A stretch of DNA of 64,000 nucleotides from Actinoplanes nipponensis (GCF_016862275.1 NZ_BOMQ01000031.1:53061-117060), one strand, 5' to 3'; shown: positions 45,912 to 54,230, counted from the first letter of the stretch. Notes: generated by a model not told the origin, from the letters alone. Program-made: numbers and translations.

Positions 45912-47026
45912 GACAACGCGGCGATCGCCCGGCGACCGCCCTCCAGGAAGCCGGTCCAGTCGCCGCCGCGGTCCCGGCTGCGCGGTTCGACGACCCCGTG
46001 CCAGTACTTGTTGAGGATCGCCAGGTCTTCGGGGCTGCGCCGGGCGAGCGCGCCGACCAGCGACCCGGCCAGCGTCTCCGCGCTCAGCGCGCCGGTGCCG
46101 GCGCCGAAGAAGCTGCCGTGCAGGACGGCGTCCTCGAGCACGCCGATCTGCTCGGCGGTGGACAGCGCCGACTCCAGCCGCTCGTCGTCGCCGGTCGCCG
46201 CGGCGGCCGCGGCCCGCAGGTCGGCGAAGCTCTGCAGCAGGACGTCGAGCAGCGTGGGCGGCACCTCCAGGGCGATGCGGTGCCGGCGCAGCAGGTCCGT
46301 GGTGCGGAACCGGACGATCTCCGCCTCGCTCCGCCGGTTGGTCACCGTGGGGATGCGCACGAAGTTGAAGCGTCGCTGGAGCGCCGAGGACAGGTCGTGG
46401 ACGCCCCGGTCGCGGCTGTTCGCGGTGGCGATGATGGAGAAGCCGGGCCGGGCGAAGACGATGTTGTCCTCGTCCAGCTCCGGGACGGCGACGTACTTCT
46501 CCGAGAGGATGGAGATCAGCGCGTCCTGCACGTCGACGGTGGTCCGGGTCAGCTCCTCGAAGCGGCCGATGACGCCCTCCCGCATCGCGGTCATGATCGG
46601 CGACGGGATCATCGACGCGCGGGACTGGCCGTGGGCGATGACCATCGAGACGTTCCACGAGTACCTGACGTGGTCCTCGGTGGTGCCGGCGGTGCCCTGC
46701 ACCACCAGCGTGGAGGTGCGGCTGATGGCGGCGGCGAGCAGCTCGGCCAGCCAGCTCTTGCCCGTGCCGGGGTCGCCGACGAGCAGCAGGCCGCGGTCGG
46801 AGGCGAGCGTGACGACGGCGCGTTCGACGATGCCGCGGTCGCCGAACCACTTCGGCCGGACCGGCCGGTCGAGGCCGTCGGCGCGGTCCGAGCCGAGCAC
46901 GAACAGGCGCACCATCTTCGGGCTGAGCCGCCAGGAGAACGGCTTCGGCCCGTCGTCGACGGACTCGAGCCAGTCCAGCTCGGCGGCGTACTCGACCTCG
47001 GCGGGGGCGCGCAGCATCTCACTCAT
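45908..47026 (-). CDS. MoxR-type AAA+ ATPase (YehL-like)
   Basis: A 372-residue AAA+ protein. Walker A is VGDPGTGKSWL. The Walker B position reads GVIGRFEELTR, without the usual hhhhDE. VQDALISILSEK follows, then sensor 1 FSIIATANSRDRG and the arginine-finger region SALQRRFNF. This is the MoxR fold, closest in memory to the YehL subgroup. MoxR proteins act as chaperone-like motors with vWA partners; a vWA gene ends 20 bases upstream. GGAG precedes the ATG at 47026, and its stop overlaps the DUF5682 start. Energy source for the complex by inference. Confidence 0.9.
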   Translation of the reverse strand: MSEMLRAPAEVEYAAELDWLESVDDGPKPFSWRLSPKMVRLFVLGSDRADGLDRPVRPKWFGDRGIVERAVVTLASDRGLLLVGDPGTGKSWLAELLAAAISRTSTLVVQGTAGTTEDHVRYSWNVSMVIAHGQSRASMIPSPIMTAMREGVIGRFEELTRTTVDVQDALISILSEKYVAVPELDEDNIVFARPGFSIIATANSRDRGVHDLSSALQRRFNFVRIPTVTNRRSEAEIVRFRTTDLLRRHRIALEVPPTLLDVLLQSFADLRAAAAAATGDDERLESALSTAEQIGVLEDAVLHGSFFGAGTGALSAETLAGSLVGALARRSPEDLAILNKYWHGVVEPRSRDRGGDWTGFLEGGRRAIAALS

Positions 47027-47046
47027 GGCGGGATCTCCTCGAACCG

Positions 47047-48375
47047 TCAGGCGACGAAGGACTTCAGCTCGGCGACGAGCTTGCTGAGGTGGCCGGAGAG
47101 CACGGGGACGCCCAGCTCCTCGAAACGGCGGCGGAACCAGGGATTGACGCTCCGGGCGCCGGAACTGGTGACCGAGCCGACCGGGATGAGACGCACCCCC
47201 GAGCGATGCACGGCCTGCAGGCCGGCGAACAGCGGCGCCGAGCGGTCGTACTCGTAGAAGTCCGAGATCCAGACGAGCGCCGTGCGCCGCGGATCGGTGA
47301 TCTTCCGCCGGGCCACGGCCAGCGCGACCGGCCCGTCGTTGCCGCCGCCGAGGCTGGTGCGCAGCAGCACCTCCAACGGGTCGTGCACCCACGGGGTGAG
47401 GTCCAGCGCCCGGGTGTCGTAGGCGATCAGGTGCACGTCCACCCGGGGCAGCCCGGCGAAGACGGAGGCCAGGATCGTGCAGTTGACCAGCGAGTCGACC
47501 ATCGAACCGGACTGGTCGGCCACCACGATCAGGCGGGCCGGCGGCACCCGCCTCGCGGTGGGCTTGTAGAAGAGCCGGTCGACGTGGAGCCGGCCGTCCG
47601 CGGGGCTCCAGTGGGGCAGGTTGTGCCAGACGGTGCGGTCGATGTCGAGGTCGCGGAACGCCCGCCGGGGCGGCACGGACCGGTCGGCCGGGCCGCGGGC
47701 GGCCCGGGCCACCTGGCCGCGCAGCGCCTCGGCCACGTCGTCGACGAACCGGCGGATCAGCGCCCTGGCGTTGGCCAGGGCGACGCCGTCCAGGTTGTCC
47801 TTGTCCCGCAGCAGCTGCTCGATCAGCGCCAGGCCGGGCCGGAGCCGCCGGGCGAGCCGGGGATCGGCCAGGACCTCCCGCAGCCGCATCCGCCGGACCA
47901 GGTCGCCCTCGAGCCCGGCGAGGACGGCGGCGAGGTCGTCCGCCGGCGCGCCGCCGCCCGCCGCGGCCGCCGCGCCGGCGGCGCGCCCGCGCAGCTGCCC
48001 GGGCGCGCAGCCGAGCGCCCGCTCGAAGCGGCCCGCGTCCGCCTGCCACCGGGCGAGCTGCGCGGCGGTCACCTCCCCGGATCCGGTGGCGAAGACGTTG
48101 AGCAGCAGCTTGGCGGCCAGCACCGCCCGGCGCGCCTCGCCCGCGCGGTCGTCCTCCGTGGTGGTCAGGAGGCCGTCGAGCGCGGAGTCGAGCCGCGGGA
48201 ACCGTTGCACCACGGTGTCGACCGAGACCATCGGGTCGAGCAGCGGCGGTGGCAGCCCGAGATCGTCGACGACGGCCACGCTCGCCGATTCCAGCGCCGC
48301 GTGCTCCTCGGGGTCGAACAACCGGGCCAGGAGGCGCCAGTAGAGGACCTGTCGCCTGTTCCGGGTCGGGCTCAC
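47047..48375 (-). CDS. vWA domain protein (YehP-like)
   Basis: A 442-residue protein with a C-terminal von Willebrand factor A domain. The MIDAS motif is IVVADQSGSMVDS, followed by DVHLIAYDTRALDLT and TALVWISDFYEYD. The N-terminal 250 residues are helical (RRQVLYWRLLARLFDPEEHAALE, MRLREVLADPRLARRLRPGLALIEQLL). No signal or membrane segment, so it is cytosolic. The GTG start overlaps the preceding stop by GTGA. vWA proteins are the standard partners of MoxR ATPases and bind them in a metal-dependent way. Confidence 0.9.
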   Translation of the reverse strand: MSPTRNRRQVLYWRLLARLFDPEEHAALESASVAVVDDLGLPPPLLDPMVSVDTVVQRFPRLDSALDGLLTTTEDDRAGEARRAVLAAKLLLNVFATGSGEVTAAQLARWQADAGRFERALGCAPGQLRGRAAGAAAAAGGGAPADDLAAVLAGLEGDLVRRMRLREVLADPRLARRLRPGLALIEQLLRDKDNLDGVALANARALIRRFVDDVAEALRGQVARAARGPADRSVPPRRAFRDLDIDRTVWHNLPHWSPADGRLHVDRLFYKPTARRVPPARLIVVADQSGSMVDSLVNCTILASVFAGLPRVDVHLIAYDTRALDLTPWVHDPLEVLLRTSLGGGNDGPVALAVARRKITDPRRTALVWISDFYEYDRSAPLFAGLQAVHRSGVRLIPVGSVTSSGARSVNPWFRRRFEELGVPVLSGHLSKLVAELKSFVA

Positions 48376-49739
48376 TGTCGGAGCAGCCTTCCGGCGCGCT
48401 CGCGCAGGACGTCGACCACCGTCCCCGCGGCCGCCTCCGCCCCGGCGGCCCTCGCCCCGGTGGGGCCGAGCGCCCAGTCGCCGGTGTGCGCGGTGACCGG
48501 CCGCCGGCCGGCCGCGGCCCGCACGGCGAGCGGCTGCACCGCCCAGCAGCCGGCGTCCCAGCGCAGCAGCCCGAGGCAGGACGTGGAGGCGGCGACCAGC
48601 GCCGGGGTGAGCGGGCCGGCCGCGGGCAACCGGTCGAGATCCACCGCGATTTCGGCGCCGCCGAGGTCGAAGGTGGACTGCCCGGCCGCGTACCCCTCCA
48701 GCAGCACCGGCTCGGCGATCGCCACCGGATGCCGGTCGAGCGGGGGCGGGGCCGCGGCGACGGCCGCGGCCAGCCGCACCCGGGCGGTCACGAAAGGGTC
48801 GGCCGGCCCGCCGAGGGCGGCCCGGGACTCCTGCCAGATCAGGTCCCCGCCCGGGGTGAGCGGCAGGCCGGACACCTCGATCGCCCGATGGCGGGCCAGC
48901 GCGGCCCGCAGCACCGGAAACGCGGCGAGCCGGCGCCAGACGGACGGGCCGCTGACGGCGTCCACCTTGGCGGCCGCCACCGCCGTGCGGACCAGGCGCA
49001 CGCCGCGGCCGGGGGACTCCAGCAGGCCGTGCACCTGCGCGTGGACGACTGTCGGATGCTCGTGCAGGTCGGCCCCGAGGAGCAGCAGCCGGCCGTCGGC
49101 GTCGACGGTCCCGGCGGTGGCGAGGCCGCCCCGGCCCAGCAGCAGCGCGCGGGCCCACAGGTCGGCCCAGCGGCGGGCCGGGATGCGGGCCGCCGGAGCC
49201 ACCGGCGCGGCCGCCCGCAGCTCGGCGGCGAACCCCTCGAGCAGGACGGCCAGGCGCCGGGCGGCCGGCTCGGCGATCAGCGCCTGCACCGTGCGCCCGC
49301 CGCTGCCCACCAGCTCGGCGCCGGCCCGGCGCCAGCCGGTGAGCGCCAGCTCGCGCAGCCACGAGCGGCCGGCGGCCGGCAGGTGACCCGGCCGGGCCGG
49401 GACGGTCGCGGCGGACCACGGCTCGCGGGCCCGGCCGAGGGCGGCGTCCGCCTCGGCGAGCAGGGCGTCGTGGGCCGCGCCGAGCAGGGCCGAACGGGCG
49501 CCGGCCAGCGCGGTCAGGTGATCGTCGGTCACCGTGCCCGCGACGATCCCGGCGACCGCGTCGGCGACCCGGCCGGCCAGCGGGGAGCCCGCGCAGGCGG
49601 CGGCCAGCGGCTCCAGCCGGGCGGCCCGCGCCTGGTCGAGGTGGGCGAGGCCGTGCCCGAGCGCGTCGTCCAGGCCGTCGACGGCGGCGAGCGCCTCGCC
49701 GAGCCCGGCGGGCCGGGCGCCCAGGGCCGCGGCGAGCAT
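48372..49739 (-). CDS. Unknown protein of the SWIM/vWA/MoxR operon
   Basis: A 455-residue Ala/Leu-rich cytosolic protein, second in the operon. It starts MLAAALGARPAGLGEALAAVDG and contains RWADLWARALLLGRGG, DGRLLLLGADLHEHPTVVHAQVHGLLE and SVWRRLAAFPVLRAAL. No catalytic motif is evident. Its start overlaps the SWIM stop by one base (TGATG), and its own stop overlaps the vWA start. It may correspond to the non-SWIM part of the longer YehQ-type proteins, here encoded separately; that is inference. Coding supported by tight coupling on both sides. Confidence 0.75.
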   Translation of the reverse strand: MLAAALGARPAGLGEALAAVDGLDDALGHGLAHLDQARAARLEPLAAACAGSPLAGRVADAVAGIVAGTVTDDHLTALAGARSALLGAAHDALLAEADAALGRAREPWSAATVPARPGHLPAAGRSWLRELALTGWRRAGAELVGSGGRTVQALIAEPAARRLAVLLEGFAAELRAAAPVAPAARIPARRWADLWARALLLGRGGLATAGTVDADGRLLLLGADLHEHPTVVHAQVHGLLESPGRGVRLVRTAVAAAKVDAVSGPSVWRRLAAFPVLRAALARHRAIEVSGLPLTPGGDLIWQESRAALGGPADPFVTARVRLAAAVAAAPPPLDRHPVAIAEPVLLEGYAAGQSTFDLGGAEIAVDLDRLPAAGPLTPALVAASTSCLGLLRWDAGCWAVQPLAVRAAAGRRPVTAHTGDWALGPTGARAAGAEAAAGTVVDVLRERAGRLLRQ

Positions 49740-50236
49740 CAGCGCACCGCCGCGGCCGCCGGGAACCACTGCAGCTCCGGCAGCGGCTCGGTGCTCGGCG
49801 GCAGGTCGAGGTGGGCCAGGTGGCGCAGGAAGCTGCTGAACACCTCGGCGGCCCGGTCGGGCGCGGTGCCGGGGCGCAGGCCGGACCCGAGGTCTGCCCC
49901 GTCCTCGGGCAGGTCGGCCTCGAGATGGTGGGCCACCCGGGCGAGACCGTACCGCGCCACCGCGGCGTCGATCAGCGCGCCGATGTGCTTGCAGGGCTGT
50001 CCCCCGCCGAGCGAGCCGCACGGCCGGTTGTTGTTGGTGTGGCAGCTCAGCCCGTGCCGGCGCGCGGTGATCGACGAGGCGTACAGGCGGCGGGGGTCGG
50101 AACGGCTGGACACCACGCCCTGCAACCGGCCCTCGGCGAGCTCCACGAAGGGCACCTCGGCCAGCTTCCGGGGCCGCACCGGAATGATCACGGGCACTGC
50201 GCTGCGCCGCTCGTAGGCGACGCCGTCCTCTGTCAC
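49739..50236 (-). CDS. SWIM zinc-finger protein
   Basis: A 165-residue protein, first gene of the operon. The zinc motif C-x-n-C-x-H is seen as SCHTNNNRPCGSLGGGQPCKHIGALIDAA, preceded by the beta-hairpin text YASSITARRHGL. SWIM domains bind DNA or proteins. The GTG at 50236 follows a GGGAGGA site (a GTG at 50239 is also possible). The frame is open further upstream but that part looks non-coding. Usually this domain is part of a longer protein; here it is short and coupled to the next gene. Confidence 0.8.
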   Translation of the reverse strand: MTEDGVAYERRSAVPVIIPVRPRKLAEVPFVELAEGRLQGVVSSRSDPRRLYASSITARRHGLSCHTNNNRPCGSLGGGQPCKHIGALIDAAVARYGLARVAHHLEADLPEDGADLGSGLRPGTAPDRAAEVFSSFLRHLAHLDLPPSTEPLPELQWFPAAAAVR

Positions 50237-50481
50237 CACCAGTCCTCCCTCACGATCGAGCGGGACGTATTTGTATCGGACGGGTACGACAAAACCCGGA
50301 GGGGATCCGGGTTGCCCGCGGGCGGCCGGCGGGCGGCGCGCGGCGGGGTCGGGGACGCGCGTCGCAATCCGCGGCCCGGTGGTCGCCCCGGACGTTCTCA
50401 CGGTGGAGACCGCTCCAGTTCCACCTCGCGGTGCTCCCGCGGCGGTCGTGACCCGGGATTCGCGGAAGACACCGATGCATG

Positions 50482-51267
50482 TCAGTGAGAAACGGTCGCC
50501 TCCACGGCGAAGTGGTCGGACAGGTAGCCCTGTCGGCCACCGGCCAGCGGCACCGGATCCCGCCACACGATCCGCGCCCGCGCGATCAGCTCCCGCCCCG
50601 GCGCGGACCGCAGCAGCACGTGGTCGAGGGCGGGCGGCGCCGGCCACCGGGGCGTCGGTCGGTACGTCGGCGCGGTGTCCCCGGCCAGCGCGTCGGTGAG
50701 CCCGGTGGCGGCCAGGAACTCGGTGAGCGTGACGGCGTCCCGGGGCAGGTTGTAGTCACCCACCGCCACCACCGGCAGCGCCGGGTCCAGGGCCGCCAGC
50801 TCCCCCGCGAGGTGGCCGAGCTCGGCGCGGGCGATCCGGGTGTGGCGACCGGCCGGTGACCAGTCGCCGTCGCGGTTGGCCGACAGGTGGGTGTTGACGA
50901 TGGCGAGCGGGCCGCCGGGCGTCTCCACGACCGCGAGCTGCACACCCTTGCGCATGAGGTACTCCGGCCGGACCGCGCCGGTGCGCGGGTACCGCCTGAA
51001 GCGGGCGGCGTGGATCGGCCACCGGGAGAGCAGCACCAGCCCGCCGTGCAGCAGCCCGGCGCCGGACCAGGCGTGGTGGCCGTAGTGCCGGGCCAGGCGG
51101 TGGAGCAGGGTGGCGTGGGCGGGCAGCAGCACCTCCTGCAGGCACACCACGTCGTAGCCGGACCGCTCGAGGACGGCGCCGAGGGCGTGCAGCCGCGGCC
51201 GGACGTCACCCCGCATGAGCGCGTTGAAGGTCAGTAGGCGCACGTCGGCCGACGCTACCCGGTCCAT
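50482..51267 (-). CDS. Endonuclease/exonuclease/phosphatase (EEP) family protein
   Basis: A protein of about 261 residues of the EEP superfamily. Motifs are LLTFNALMRGD, DVVCLQEVL, GLLHGGLVLLSRWPI, AIVNTHLSANRDGDW, VVAVGDYNLPRD and the final LSDHFAVEATV. All metal and catalytic residues (Asn, Glu, Asp, His) are present. No signal peptide. It may hydrolyse phosphodiesters in nucleic acid, or phospholipids as sphingomyelinase-like members do. The start at 51267 lacks a ribosome site; a GTG at 51243 is the alternative. It diverges from the Lgt-like operon, sharing an AT-rich promoter patch. Confidence 0.83.
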   Translation of the reverse strand: MDRVASADVRLLTFNALMRGDVRPRLHALGAVLERSGYDVVCLQEVLLPAHATLLHRLARHYGHHAWSGAGLLHGGLVLLSRWPIHAARFRRYPRTGAVRPEYLMRKGVQLAVVETPGGPLAIVNTHLSANRDGDWSPAGRHTRIARAELGHLAGELAALDPALPVVAVGDYNLPRDAVTLTEFLAATGLTDALAGDTAPTYRPTPRWPAPPALDHVLLRSAPGRELIARARIVWRDPVPLAGGRQGYLSDHFAVEATVSH

Positions 51268-51271
51268 GCGA

Positions 51272-51277
51272 TATGTT
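51272..51277 (+). promoter_or_regulatory. Candidate -10 of the Lgt-like operon
   Basis: TATGTT ends six bases before the GTG at 51284, in the only AT-rich patch between the divergent genes. No ribosome site is present, so the first gene may be leaderless. Confidence 0.4.
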
Positions 51278-51283
51278 GATTCG

Positions 51284-52021
51284 GTGCATATCGGGCAAAT
51301 GCCTGCGGGTACGCATGACGCCTTCGTCGCGCTCGGCCTCGCGGTCGGCGGGCTGGTGTTCGCCGCCGAGGTACGCCGGCGCGACCGCCGCGACGAACGG
51401 CTCTGGTACCTGGTGGCCGGGGTGCTCGTCGGCGGCGCCCTGGGCGGCCGGCTCGGCGCCTGGCTGCAGCACCTGGACCTGCGGCAGAACGCCACCCTCG
51501 CCGAGCAGTGGGCGTACGGCAACCGCAGCATCCTCTCCGGCCTGGCCGGCGCGTACGTCGGCGTGCTGGTGGCCAAGCGGCTGTGCGGGTACACCGCGCC
51601 CAGCGGCGACCTGTTCGCGCCCGCGGTGGCGGCCGGCATGGCCGTGGGACGGATCGGCTGCCTGCTCACCGAGCTGCCCGGCACCCCGACCGGCGGCGAC
51701 TGGGGAGTCACCGTGGACGCGGTCCCGGGCGTGCCGCTGCACCCCTCCTTCGCGTACGAGATCGCCTTCCATCTGCTCGCCCTGGCCGCGCTGGTCCTGG
51801 CCCGCGACCGGATCACCCGCCCGGACGCGCTGTTCACCGCCTACCTGGCCGGCTACGCCGGGTTCCGGTTCGCGGTCGAGTTCGTCCGGGGCAACGAGGT
51901 GGTGGCCGCGGGGCTCACCCGGCCCCAGTGGTTCCTGCTGGCCTGCGCTCCCCTGCTGGCCGGGCGGGTCGCGGCGCTGCGGCGGCGGCCCGCGGCCGGC
52001 CGGCCGCAGGTGCCGGCGTGA
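51284..52021 (+). CDS. Lgt-like (prolipoprotein diacylglyceryl transferase fold) membrane protein
   Basis: A 245-residue protein with about seven membrane segments. Lgt-like blocks: GMAVGRIGCLLTELPG matches the GRxGNxxxxExxG region, LHPSFAYEIAFHLL matches the HPSQLYE region, and FRFAVEFVRGNE matches RxxxEFxR. The block where Lgt has its essential HGG histidine reads NRSILSGLAGAYVG, so that histidine seems absent, and the conserved Asn of GRIGN is Cys. It is therefore probably not the housekeeping Lgt. A GTG start at 51284 is used; an ATG at 51266 is possible. It is coupled by GTGA to a membrane protein and then a radical SAM enzyme, suggesting lipid chemistry in the membrane. Confidence 0.75.
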   Translation: MHIGQMPAGTHDAFVALGLAVGGLVFAAEVRRRDRRDERLWYLVAGVLVGGALGGRLGAWLQHLDLRQNATLAEQWAYGNRSILSGLAGAYVGVLVAKRLCGYTAPSGDLFAPAVAAGMAVGRIGCLLTELPGTPTGGDWGVTVDAVPGVPLHPSFAYEIAFHLLALAALVLARDRITRPDALFTAYLAGYAGFRFAVEFVRGNEVVAAGLTRPQWFLLACAPLLAGRVAALRRRPAAGRPQVPA

Positions 52022-52350
52022 TCCCGGCCGGGCCGCCGCCCCCGCGGCCGATCCGCGCCCGGGCCGTCTGGAGCGGCGTCGGGCTCGCCGTGCTCGGCCA
52101 CCTGCTGGTCGCCGGGCTGCTGGCCGTCGTGCTGTGGGCCACCGGCGACGGGCTCGGCCAGCTGTTCATCGGCGGCAGCCTGCTCGGCCAGCTGGTGCTG
52201 TTCGCCACCGTCACCACGGCCGGCACGGTGCTGATCGTCAAGGGCGATCGCGGCCTCGGGCTCGGGCTGTTCATCGGTTGGGCCGCCGGCCTGATCGTGT
52301 TGCCGGTCGTCGGGTTCGGGATCTGCGTGGCCGCGATCTCGGCATCGTGA
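52018..52350 (+). CDS. Small membrane protein of the radical SAM operon
   Basis: A 110-residue protein with three predicted membrane helices (GVGLAVLGHLLVAGLLAVVLW, LLGQLVLFATVTTAGTVLIV, LFIGWAAGLIVLPVVGFGI) after a proline-rich N-terminus. Its GTG overlaps the Lgt-like stop by GTGA, and the radical SAM gene starts 35 bases after its stop. No family recognised. Likely a partner or anchor of the neighbouring enzymes. Confidence 0.72.
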   Translation: MIPAGPPPPRPIRARAVWSGVGLAVLGHLLVAGLLAVVLWATGDGLGQLFIGGSLLGQLVLFATVTTAGTVLIVKGDRGLGLGLFIGWAAGLIVLPVVGFGICVAAISAS

Positions 52351-52385
52351 CCGGCCGCCCGCCACCACCGATCCAGGGAGCACCG

Positions 52386-53936
52386 ATGGGCACCGGCATG
52401 CCGCTGCGCGGCGACCGCATCCACCGCTACGTCACCGCGTTCTGCCCGCACTGCCACGAGGAGTCCCCGCAGCGGCCGCTGGCCGGGGTCGCCCGGCTCG
52501 CCGGCTGGCTCGTGGTGCGCGACGGGCAGGTCTGGCTCGAGCGCGGCTGCGCCCGGCACGGGCTGGTGCGCACCCTGTACGACGAGGACCCGGAGATCCT
52601 GTCGTACCTGGAGCGGTGGACCGCCCCGACCAAGCAGCACCGGCCGGACCTCGCCGGCAACTTCGCCCCGGTGCCGGCGGCGTACCTCGACGGGCTGCCG
52701 GAGATGCAGACGCAGCACACCTGCATCCTGCTGACCGACCTCACCGACTCGTGCAACCTGCGCTGCCCCACCTGCTTCGCCGAGTCGTCACCGTCGCTGA
52801 CCGGCGTCGTGCCGCTCGCCGACGTGCTGGCCAGCCTGGACGCCCGGCTCGCCCGCGAGGACCAGCGCCTCGACGTGCTGATGCTCTCCGGCGGCGAGCC
52901 GACGCTGTATCCGTACCTGGCCGAGCTGCTCGACGCGGTCGCCGCGCGCGAGGTCGTGCGGATCCTGCTCAACACCAACGGGCTGCGGATCGCCCGCGAC
53001 GACGCGCTGCTGGACCTGCTGGCCGCCCACCGCGAGCGGGTCGAGGTCTACCTGCAGTACGACGGGATCAGCGAGCGGGCACACCGCCACCACCGCGGCG
53101 CCGACCTGCGGCGGGTCAAGGACCAGGCGGTCGAGCGGCTCTCGGCGCGGGGGATCTTCACCACGCTGACCATGACGGCCGCGCTGGGCGTCAACGACGA
53201 GGAGATCGGCGCGGTGGTCAAGCGGGCGTTGGACACCCCGTACGTCGGCGGCGTGTCGATCCAGCCGCAGTTCGGCTCCGGCCGCTCCGCGGCGATCGAC
53301 GCCGGCCGGCGCCTCACCCACACCGGGGTGCTGGCCCGGCTCGGCCCGCAGACCGGGGACCTGGTCACCTGGCGGGACCTGACCGCGCTCCCCTGCTCGC
53401 ACCCGCACTGCTGCTCGGTCGGCTACCTGCTGCGCGACGACGCCGGCGAGTGGCGTTCGCTGACCGCCCTGGTCGGCCACGACCGGCTGCTCGCGCTGCT
53501 GGAGCTGGCGCCCGACGCCGTCGCCAACCGGATCGCCGACTCCGACCTGCCCGCGGAGCTGCGCCGGGCGGTCCGCGACTCGCTGCTCGGTCTGCTGTCG
53601 GAGCAGTCGTCGCTGTCGCATCCGCGGGTCGGCGACCTGTGGCGCGACATCTGCGCCAACTGCGACCTCGGCATCGGCACGCTCGCGGCGATGGCGTCCT
53701 CCACGCTGCCCGGGGGACGGGCCCGGCTGCGCCGGATGCTGGCCGAACGGGTCAAGCGGATCACCGTCAAGCCGTTCATGGACATGGCCACCATGGTGGA
53801 GGAACGCCTGCTGCAGTGCTGCGTGCACGTCGCCACCCGCAAGGACGACCGGGACCAGTGCGCGCCGTTCTGCGCCGTGCAGGCGTGGCCCCAGCTGGCC
53901 GCGCAGCGCCTGCCCCGGGCGGTGGCGCGGCGATGA
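52386..53936 (+). CDS. Radical SAM enzyme, tetraether-synthase/MJ0619-like
   Basis: A 516-residue radical SAM protein. The cluster motif CNLRCPTC (CX3CX2C, residues 123-130) is followed by the SAM-binding LSGGEPTLYP. An N-terminal FCPHC pair (residues 20 and 23) plus C55 suggests a rubredoxin-like metal site. Further cysteines at CSHPHCC, CANC and QCCVHVATRKDDRDQCAPFC suggest two auxiliary Fe-S clusters. This layout matches what I know of the archaeal tetraether synthase family, which joins lipid chains, but other radical SAM enzymes share parts of it. The start at 52386 has GGGAGC upstream. Genes on both sides encode membrane proteins. Family class secure, reaction inferred. Confidence 0.83.
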   Translation: MGTGMPLRGDRIHRYVTAFCPHCHEESPQRPLAGVARLAGWLVVRDGQVWLERGCARHGLVRTLYDEDPEILSYLERWTAPTKQHRPDLAGNFAPVPAAYLDGLPEMQTQHTCILLTDLTDSCNLRCPTCFAESSPSLTGVVPLADVLASLDARLAREDQRLDVLMLSGGEPTLYPYLAELLDAVAAREVVRILLNTNGLRIARDDALLDLLAAHRERVEVYLQYDGISERAHRHHRGADLRRVKDQAVERLSARGIFTTLTMTAALGVNDEEIGAVVKRALDTPYVGGVSIQPQFGSGRSAAIDAGRRLTHTGVLARLGPQTGDLVTWRDLTALPCSHPHCCSVGYLLRDDAGEWRSLTALVGHDRLLALLELAPDAVANRIADSDLPAELRRAVRDSLLGLLSEQSSLSHPRVGDLWRDICANCDLGIGTLAAMASSTLPGGRARLRRMLAERVKRITVKPFMDMATMVEERLLQCCVHVATRKDDRDQCAPFCAVQAWPQLAAQRLPRAVARR

Positions 53937-54190
53937 GCAGCCCTCCGGCCGATCCGCTGCGGCTGTGCGTGTACGCCACCGTGGCGGCCCTGGCCTGGCT
54001 GGCCGGGCCGCTGGCGGTCGCCGCCTTCGCCGCCCTGGCACTGGCCGGCTACCTGCGGGCCCGGCGGGCGGGGCTGCGCCGGTCGAAGTGCGTGCTGCGC
54101 GATGTCCGGCTGGTGGTGGCGTACCTGGCGCTGCTGACCACGGCCGGGGTGGCCGGTATCGGCTGGCAGTGCTGGAGCTGGCTCACCTGA
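53933..54190 (+). CDS. Small two-TM protein at the end of the radical SAM operon
   Basis: An 85-residue protein with two membrane segments (LCVYATVAALAWLAGPLAVA and LVVAYLALLTTAGVAGIGW) separated by a basic loop RARRAGLRRSKC. Its ATG overlaps the radical SAM stop by ATGA, so it is made in step with the enzyme. No family recognised; probably an anchor or subunit. Confidence 0.68.
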   Translation: MSSPPADPLRLCVYATVAALAWLAGPLAVAAFAALALAGYLRARRAGLRRSKCVLRDVRLVVAYLALLTTAGVAGIGWQCWSWLT

Positions 54191-54192
54191 GC

Positions 54193-54220
54193 GGGGGCGC
54201 CACCGGCCGGCGACGCCCCC
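54193..54220. terminator. Hairpin between convergent genes
   Basis: GGGGGCG (54193-54199) pairs with CGCCCCC (54214-54220), 14-base loop, between the radical SAM operon and the GH16 gene. Confidence 0.5.
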
Positions 54221-54230
54221 GGTGCCCCGG

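Noticed and set aside
50240..50481. N-terminal extension of the SWIM protein
   Set aside because: The frame is open but Arg/Pro/Gly-rich without motifs, and a GTG with a good ribosome site lies at 50236.
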